Below are positions 59,120 to 64,000 of a stretch of 64,000 bases of DNA, in pieces. The notes beneath the pieces were generated by a model. It was not told the origin of the DNA, did no database searches, and saw only the letters and a list, made by a program, of their open reading frames with translations. This stretch comes from Olsenella sp. An270 (GTDB taxonomy: Bacteria; Actinomycetota; Coriobacteriia; Coriobacteriales; Atopobiaceae), in assembly GCF_002159735.1 (NCBI RefSeq), contig NZ_NFJF01000006.1:1-64000 (forward strand), written 5' to 3'. Each line of letters starts with the position of its first letter. Positions within the stretch are counted from its first letter, which is position 1. Made by a program: the position numbers and the translations under genes.

Positions 59120-59593
59120 GTGCGAGCGCTGATCCAGCGGGTCGAGCGGGCGCAGGTCGAGGTGGACGGCGCCGTGGTGGGCAGCTGTGGCGCGGGCTAC
59201 CTCGTGCTGCTGGGCGTGGCCCCCGGCGACGACGAGGCGCTGACCGAGCGCCTCTGGCGCAAGGTCGCGGCACTTCGCATCTGCGCCGACGACGCCGGGA
59301 AGACCAACCGGTCGCTCGTGGACACCGGAGGGGACGTGCTGGTGGTGAGCCAGTTCACCCTCTACGCCGACGCGCGCCGGGGCAACCGGCCCTCCTTCAC
59401 CGGGGCGGCCGCCCCCGAGCTTGCCGAGCACCTCTACCAGCGCTTCTGTGACCTTGCCGAGAAGGACCTGGGGCCGGCGCGCGTGGGTCGCGGCGTCTTT
59501 GGGGCGGACATGCGCGTGAGCCTGGTGAACGACGGGCCGTTCACCGTCCTTCTCGACACCGACGAGCTGGGATGGGGCTCATCCAAAGGTTGA
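59120..59593 (+). CDS. dtd: D-aminoacyl-tRNA deacylase
   Basis: This 157-residue enzyme hydrolyses D-amino acids from tRNA. It shows the N-terminal RALIQRVERAQVEVDG, GYLVLLGVAPGDDE, the catalytic Thr-containing SQFTLYADARRGNRPSF, and GADMRVSLVNDGPFTVLLD. The usual Gly-Pro-Val-Thr motif is GPFT here. The GTG start is three bases beyond the peptidase stop, so translation is coupled. Confidence 0.93.
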   Translation: MRALIQRVERAQVEVDGAVVGSCGAGYLVLLGVAPGDDEALTERLWRKVAALRICADDAGKTNRSLVDTGGDVLVVSQFTLYADARRGNRPSFTGAAAPELAEHLYQRFCDLAEKDLGPARVGRGVFGADMRVSLVNDGPFTVLLDTDELGWGSSKG

Positions 59594-59670
59594 ACTTGAC
59601 AGTCCAGCTGAGTCTCTGCTGAAGATACTATGCTTGATAAGTTGTGCATCCAAGACAGAAAGGCTCATCA

Positions 59671-60159
59671 ATGAAGATCGTCGACGAGTTCAAGGAGTTC
59701 ATCGCCCGCGGCAACGTGATGGACATGGCCGTTGGTATCATCGTCGGCGGTGCGTTCACCGCCATCGTCAACTCGCTCGTGACCAGCGTCATCACCCCGG
59801 GCATCCACTTCCTCACCGCCGTCACCAGCTCCGCCACCGGCGGCGCCGCCGACGGGGCCAGCGACATCATCACCGGCCTCAAGTGGATGGTCCCCGGCAC
59901 CGATGCCGCCCCCGAGTACATCGACCTCGGCGCGTTCATCGGCGCCGTGATCAACTTCCTGATCATCGCCTTCGTGGTCTTCTGCATGGTCAAGGGCCTC
60001 AACACCATGCGCGAGAAGATGGACGCCATCGCCAAGAAGGACGCCGAGGAGGAGGCTGCCGAGGAGGCCGCCGCCCCGCACTGCCCCTTCTGCCTCGAGG
60101 AGGTCAAGGAGGGCGCCACGCGCTGCCCGCACTGCGGCGCGGAGATCAAGGCTGCCTAG
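59671..60159 (+). CDS. mscL: large-conductance mechanosensitive channel with C-terminal zinc ribbon
   Basis: This 162-residue emergency osmotic valve has an N-terminal amphipathic helix (MKIVDEFKEFIARGNV), first membrane helix MDMAVGIIVGGAFTAIVNSLV, an extended periplasmic loop, second helix AFIGAVINFLIIAFVVFCMV, and a cytoplasmic helix. Then comes an added rubredoxin-like zinc ribbon, CPFC...CPHC, about 18 residues from the end. AAAGGC precedes the ATG at 59671. The periplasmic loop is longer than in E. coli MscL. Confidence 0.93.
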   Translation: MKIVDEFKEFIARGNVMDMAVGIIVGGAFTAIVNSLVTSVITPGIHFLTAVTSSATGGAADGASDIITGLKWMVPGTDAAPEYIDLGAFIGAVINFLIIAFVVFCMVKGLNTMREKMDAIAKKDAEEEAAEEAAAPHCPFCLEEVKEGATRCPHCGAEIKAA

Positions 60160-60180
60160 CCTCTCCCTCACCACGTAACG

Positions 60181-60220
60181 AAAGGCGCCTTCGGGCCTCT
60201 CGCCCGGCGGCGCCTTTTTC
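60181..60220 (+). terminator. terminator after mscL
   Basis: AAAGGCGCC (60181-60189) and GGCGCC (60209-60214) enclose an inner CGGGC/GCCCG stem, followed by TTTTTCG. It follows the mscL stop by 21 bases. Confidence 0.85.
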
Positions 60221-60238
60221 GTACGGAAGCTCAGCCCC

Positions 60239-61207
60239 CTACGACGGGACGCGGGAGGTGATGAGGGTCATGTCACCCGAGAAGAGCAGGTCGCCGCAGC
60301 CGGACGGCGCCAGGAAGTGCGCGCCGCGCGCGATCTTGTGCTCCGCGCCCGCATCGGCGGCGCGCACGGAGCCCTCGCCCTCGATCACGCTCACGCAGAG
60401 GAAAGGCCAGTCCTCGCCCACGGTCTTCTCGCCCTCCACGCGCACGCGGTCCACGACGAAGTTGGGGCACTCCATGAGCTCGGTCACGCCGTCCACCTCC
60501 GGTGCGGTGACCTCGCCCGAGGCGGGCGCCTGCTGCTCGTAGTCGACCACGTCGAGGCTCTGCTGGATGTGCAGGTCACGCGGCTTGCCGTCGTCGCCCA
60601 CGCGGCCGTAGTCGTAGACGCGGTAGGTGACGTCGGAGGACTGCTGCGTCTCCAGGATCAGCGTGCCGCCCTGGATGGCGTGGACGGTACCCGGCTCGAT
60701 GGGGAAGAAGTCGCCCTCGTTGCACGGCACGAGGTTGAGCATGTCGTCCCAGCGGCCCTCCTCGATCATGGACGCCAGCTCGGCGCGGTCGTGCGCGCGC
60801 TGTCCGATCACGATCTGCGTGCCCGGGTCGGCGCCCAGCACGTACCAGCACTCGCGCTTGCCGAGGCTGCCGTTCTCGTGCTCGCCGGCGTAGGCGTCGT
60901 CGGGGTGCACCTGCACGGAGAGGTTATCCTTGGCGTCGATGATCTTCACCAGCAGCGGGAAGCGGTCGCCCTCGAGGCCGCCGAAGAGCTCGCGGTGCTC
61001 GTCCCAGAGCTCGGAGAGGTGCTTGCCCGCCCAGGGGCCCTCGGCCACCACGCAGTCTCCGTTGGGGTGCGCGCTGATGGCCCAGCACTCGCCGATGGGA
61101 CCGTCGGGAATCTGGTAGCCGAAGTCGTCGGCCAGCTTGCGCCCGCCCCAGATCTTGCCGTGGAAGATGGGCGTGGGGAAGATGAGGTCACGCGTGTTGT
61201 CTGCCAT
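60239..61207 (-). CDS. manA: mannose-6-phosphate isomerase, class I
   Basis: This 322-residue zinc enzyme interconverts mannose-6-phosphate and fructose-6-phosphate. It shows IFHGKIWGGRKLADDFG, SVQVHPDDAYAGEH with zinc ligands, KRECWYVL, FFPIEPGTVHAIQGGTLILE and the second cupin at the end. The length is that of the short Gram-positive form. The ATG at 61207 is preceded by GGAGG. It links mannose uptake to glycolysis. Confidence 0.93.
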   Translation of the reverse strand: MADNTRDLIFPTPIFHGKIWGGRKLADDFGYQIPDGPIGECWAISAHPNGDCVVAEGPWAGKHLSELWDEHRELFGGLEGDRFPLLVKIIDAKDNLSVQVHPDDAYAGEHENGSLGKRECWYVLGADPGTQIVIGQRAHDRAELASMIEEGRWDDMLNLVPCNEGDFFPIEPGTVHAIQGGTLILETQQSSDVTYRVYDYGRVGDDGKPRDLHIQQSLDVVDYEQQAPASGEVTAPEVDGVTELMECPNFVVDRVRVEGEKTVGEDWPFLCVSVIEGEGSVRAADAGAEHKIARGAHFLAPSGCGDLLFSGDMTLITSRVPS

Positions 61208-61287
61208 GGTTCCTCCGCATTCGTTGACGAGAAGGGCGGGGCGCCGCAGCACCCCGCCCCATGATAGACCCCTCTCGAGGCATCCCG

Positions 61288-62226
61288 CTAGAGGCTCATG
61301 CTGTAGAGCCCGTGCAGGTCCTGGTTGACGTCGAGCGCGACGAGCGTGGCCTCGACCGCCGAGCCCTCGCCCACCGTCACCACGTCGTGGTCGAAGTAGA
61401 AGAAGGCGTCGTCGGACTCGCCCGCCCTGACCGTGCACGACAGCGTCGCGTAGTCCCAGACGTCCTGCCCGTCGAGCGTGGTCGTGTAGTTGACCACCAC
61501 GAGGTCCATGTCGGAGCGGTTCTCCACGTGGACGAGGTAGCCCGTGTCACCCTCGACGTCCTCGGCGATGCCCGTGATCTGGATGAGCACGGCCGCGTCA
61601 TCGGCGACGGTGAGGTCGAGCGGGGCCGTCTCGGTCGCACCCACGTAGATCATCTTCTGCATGAAGATCATCTCGTCGTTGAAGAGGTAGGCAAAGCTGT
61701 CGGGGTCGTTCACGTCGGCGGTGTCACCCGTGTCGTCGCCGTCCGACTCGACGAGCTCGTCGGTCAGCTCCTCCACCGTGTCGCCAACGTTGTCCTTGGG
61801 CTGACGGTCCATGTTGGGGTCGTCGGACTCCTTCTCGAAGACCATCGTCATGCCCGACGCATCGAGGGTCAGCGTGTCTCCCGAGAACGGGACGTCAACC
61901 TCGGCGCCGCCCAGCTCGAAGGTGAGGGCGCCGTCCTCCTCGACGGACCAGGAGCCCTCCTGCTGGTTGCCCACCTCGTTGTAGATGAGGCTGCCATCCT
62001 TGTCGAGGTCGATCGTCACGAGCATGCCCGCGTCGGCCATGGAGTCCACGGTCTGCTCGTCCCACGAGTCGTCGTCCGACTCGGCGCTGACGAGCTCCCA
62101 TGTCCCGACGAGCTCGTCGCGCATCTCCCCCAGGTCGGGACCAGACGTGCCGCCGCCGCACGCGACGAGCGACGTTGCCAGCACGAACGCTCCAGCGAGC
62201 GCCCCCAGGGTCCTTCTCAGCCTCAT
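61288..62226 (-). CDS. secreted lipoprotein of unknown function
   Basis: This 312-residue protein has a signal peptide and lipobox (SLVAC, Cys at about 23), then an acidic region. Residues 35-120 (LVGTWELVSAES, GSLIYNEVGNQQEGSWSVEEDGALTFE) look like a lipocalin-like or copper-resistance-type beta domain seen in Gram-positive lipoproteins, followed by an Asp-rich linker and a second beta domain (YLVHVENRSDMDLVVVNYTT) resembling DUF4352-like folds. GGGGAGGT precedes the ATG. Function unknown. Confidence 0.75.
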   Translation of the reverse strand: MRLRRTLGALAGAFVLATSLVACGGGTSGPDLGEMRDELVGTWELVSAESDDDSWDEQTVDSMADAGMLVTIDLDKDGSLIYNEVGNQQEGSWSVEEDGALTFELGGAEVDVPFSGDTLTLDASGMTMVFEKESDDPNMDRQPKDNVGDTVEELTDELVESDGDDTGDTADVNDPDSFAYLFNDEMIFMQKMIYVGATETAPLDLTVADDAAVLIQITGIAEDVEGDTGYLVHVENRSDMDLVVVNYTTTLDGQDVWDYATLSCTVRAGESDDAFFYFDHDVVTVGEGSAVEATLVALDVNQDLHGLYSMSL

Positions 62227-62321
62227 GGTTACCTCCCCGTTGGAAGCCTCATTTGACAGAAGAGTAGCTGAAAGGCACCCACGACGGGAAAGCGTTTCTC
62301 CGGATTCGGCGGGCGGAGGGG

Positions 62322-62588
62322 CTAGCGGCTGCCGCCGCGGCGCCTGCCGTGGGCATTACGCGGCAGGAGGAAGCGCTCGCAGACGTTGGAGGTGCGCAGA
62401 TACTCCGCGCCAAAGGGGTCCACCGTGGGGACCAGGCCCTCGGGCCGCTCGGCGAAGTGGTTCTCGGGGGTCGTGGCCACGTGCGGGTTGGTGAGCGTGT
62501 AGCCGCGGCTGCATGCCCCCTGGTAGAGGCCCGACTCCTCGTGGAGCATGAACGTTGCGTAGGCACAGTCAGAGCAGTGAAGACCCAT
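62322..62588 (-). CDS. small Cys-containing protein
   Basis: This 88-residue protein has no recognised family. CSDCAY near the start and later ACSRG and VCERF give four or five Cys that could bind a metal; the tail is His/Arg/Gly-rich. There is no signal peptide. GAGGGGG lies seven bases before the ATG, supporting a real gene. It lies 42 bases after the CapA-like gene on the same strand. Confidence 0.6.
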   Translation of the reverse strand: MGLHCSDCAYATFMLHEESGLYQGACSRGYTLTNPHVATTPENHFAERPEGLVPTVDPFGAEYLRTSNVCERFLLPRNAHGRRRGGSR

Positions 62589-62630
62589 GGGAACCCCCTC
62601 GAGCGGCGTTTCCCTGATGGTACCCCTTTG

Positions 62631-63824
62631 TCAGGCCTCCCACACCAGCGCGCCGGACGCGGCGTCAAAGCCGTCTCCCAGGCGCTCCGCGCAGAAGTCG
62701 ACGCACCACGGGAGAGAGAAGTCGGCGCAGCCGGAGACCAGCCTGACCTGGTTGGCCGCGGCCAGCTCCTCGGTGTAGTCGCGGAGCCGGTAGGTGGTGA
62801 ACGCGGTGCCGTCCGCGCGATGCGTGACGAGCGGCGTGAGCGTGCACGAGGTGACCTCGCGGCCACCGTCGAAGCGCAGCGAGACCTGTGCCATGGCGCC
62901 CACCATCGTGTCCTTGCGCGGGGACGTGGAGGTGAAGTTGCCCAGGGACCAGAACACGGGCACGGCACGGCCGTCGGCGTCCTCGATCACCTCGAAGGGC
63001 TGCATGACGTGGGGATGGCTGCCAATGATCGCGTCGACGCCGGCGTCGGCGAGGACCTGCGCCCAGCGGCGCTGGTCGTCGCTCGGCCCGGCGGCGTACT
63101 CTACGCCCCAGTGCGGGAAGGCCAGGATCGCCTCGGCGCCCGCGGCGCGGGCAGCCTCCGCGTCCTCGGCGATCCGAGCCTCGTCCAACAGGCGTACGGC
63201 CCAGGGCTGCGGCAGGGGGATGCCGTTGGTGCCGTAGGTGTAGTTGAGCACGGCGATGCGATGCCCCTCGAGCTCGACCAGCGGAATGACGTCGAAGGCC
63301 TCCTGGCTGTCGGCGATGCCGGTGACCAGGACCTCGGGGTGTGCGGAGCGCCAGTACGAGAGCGCGGACTCGATGCCCGCCATGCCCTTGTCGAGGGCAT
63401 GGTTGGACGCGCCGAGCGAGACGTCAAAGCCCGCGGCGACCTCGGCGTCGCCGATCTCCTGCGGGCTGTTGAACGTGGGATAGCCGGAGAGTCCCAGCCC
63501 CTCGCCGCCGAGGATGGTCTCCTGGCCGACGACGGCCACGTCCGCGGCGGCCACGTCGTCCGCCACCTGGGCGAAGAGGTGGTCGTAGGCGCGCGTGCCG
63601 TCCGCGCGCACGCCGCTCTCCCAGACGCGCTGGTGCACGAGGACGTCGCCGATCGCGAGGACGGCGAGCTCGTCGGGCGCCGCCTCGTCGAGGACGGTCG
63701 CCCGCTCGAGGGCGTCGTCGGACGGAGCGGGCGCCTCGCTGCGGGAGCAGCCCGCAAGGGCACCCAGGCCGGCCATGCCGGCGAGCGAGAAGAACTCTCT
63801 GCGCGTGAGCGTCCTGCGTGCCAT
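62631..63824 (-). CDS. CapA-family metallophosphatase-like lipoprotein
   Basis: This 397-residue protein has a twin-arginine-like N-terminus (TRREFFSLAGMAG) ending in the lipobox LAGC, so it is probably a membrane-attached surface protein. The CapA/PgsA-type domain shows AIGDVLVH, DVAVVGQETI, LGASNHALDKG, NYTYGTNGIPLP, ILAFPHWGVEY and IIGSHPHVMQPFEV. The last His-rich motifs are metal ligands. CapA proteins act in poly-gamma-glutamate capsule synthesis, but no other capsule genes are here, so the role is open. Confidence 0.87.
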   Translation of the reverse strand: MARRTLTRREFFSLAGMAGLGALAGCSRSEAPAPSDDALERATVLDEAAPDELAVLAIGDVLVHQRVWESGVRADGTRAYDHLFAQVADDVAAADVAVVGQETILGGEGLGLSGYPTFNSPQEIGDAEVAAGFDVSLGASNHALDKGMAGIESALSYWRSAHPEVLVTGIADSQEAFDVIPLVELEGHRIAVLNYTYGTNGIPLPQPWAVRLLDEARIAEDAEAARAAGAEAILAFPHWGVEYAAGPSDDQRRWAQVLADAGVDAIIGSHPHVMQPFEVIEDADGRAVPVFWSLGNFTSTSPRKDTMVGAMAQVSLRFDGGREVTSCTLTPLVTHRADGTAFTTYRLRDYTEELAAANQVRLVSGCADFSLPWCVDFCAERLGDGFDAASGALVWEA

Positions 63825-63858
63825 GGGGCCTCCCCCGGACGGGCGCGCCGCCCGAACC

Positions 63859-64000
<142 letters not shown>

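Overview
The window is high-GC DNA from a fermentative Gram-positive anaerobe. A member of the Coriobacteriia (Atopobiaceae or Coriobacteriaceae; Olsenella- or Collinsella-like) fits best. The reasons are GC-rich third codon positions, strong GGAGG-type ribosome sites with many GTG starts, several PTS loci of the mannose and fructose families, D-lactate formation, an actinobacterial-type Tad pilus locus and a T-box leader on pheST. This placement is inference, since no rRNA is present. I saw no tRNA, rRNA, IS transposase, prophage or CRISPR array.

Layout: (1) 1-5.7 kb, minus strand: the end of a Tad/Flp pilus locus (CpaB-like, TadZ, TadA, TadB, TadC, Flp pilin, a small membrane protein). (2) 5.7-20.4 kb, housekeeping: rsgA, a GntP-type permease, a Ca2+ P-type ATPase, D-lactate dehydrogenase plus pyruvate kinase, a GH13 glycosidase, a PLC-like protein, and pheS-pheT behind a T-box. 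(3) 20.6-41.4 kb, an accessory island. Fourteen tightly packed minus-strand genes, plus a possible lipase at the end, encode a HerA-like ATPase, a coiled-coil protein, a coiled-coil/papain-like peptidase protein, an FtsK/EccC-like ATPase, unknown proteins, an NrdG-like radical SAM enzyme, a Ser/Thr kinase, a zinc-ribbon FHA protein, a ClpB-like AAA+ protein and two related membrane coiled-coil proteins. A divergently read TIR-methyltransferase fusion sits at its head. (4) 41.5-56 kb, amino-sugar and ketose catabolism: NagA/AgaA, AgaS, a GntR regulator, a complete mannose-family PTS with an embedded YajC-like protein, two PfkB kinases, a class II aldolase, two DeoR regulators, a HAD phosphatase and a fructose PTS IIBC. 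(5) 56-64 kb: ROK glucokinase, M32 carboxypeptidase, dtd, mscL with a zinc ribbon, manA, a lipoprotein, a small Cys protein, a CapA-like protein and the 3' end of asnS.

How the genes work together: the 41.5-52.4 kb block gives a full N-acetylgalactosamine-type route. PTS uptake with phosphorylation is followed by deacetylation, AgaS deamination/isomerisation to tagatose-6-P, PfkB phosphorylation and aldolase cleavage. Fructose enters through FruA and FruK. Products feed pyruvate kinase and D-lactate dehydrogenase.

The island is the best candidate for an undescribed system. It joins kinase/FHA phospho-signalling to two P-loop motors, an unfoldase, a protease-like protein, a stand-alone radical SAM activase and a TIR effector. 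I do not recognise this exact combination as a named system.

A second theme is intergenic DNA. At least six gaps carry long palindromic or tandem elements, mostly with unrelated sequence words; one 24-bp motif recurs 45 kb apart.
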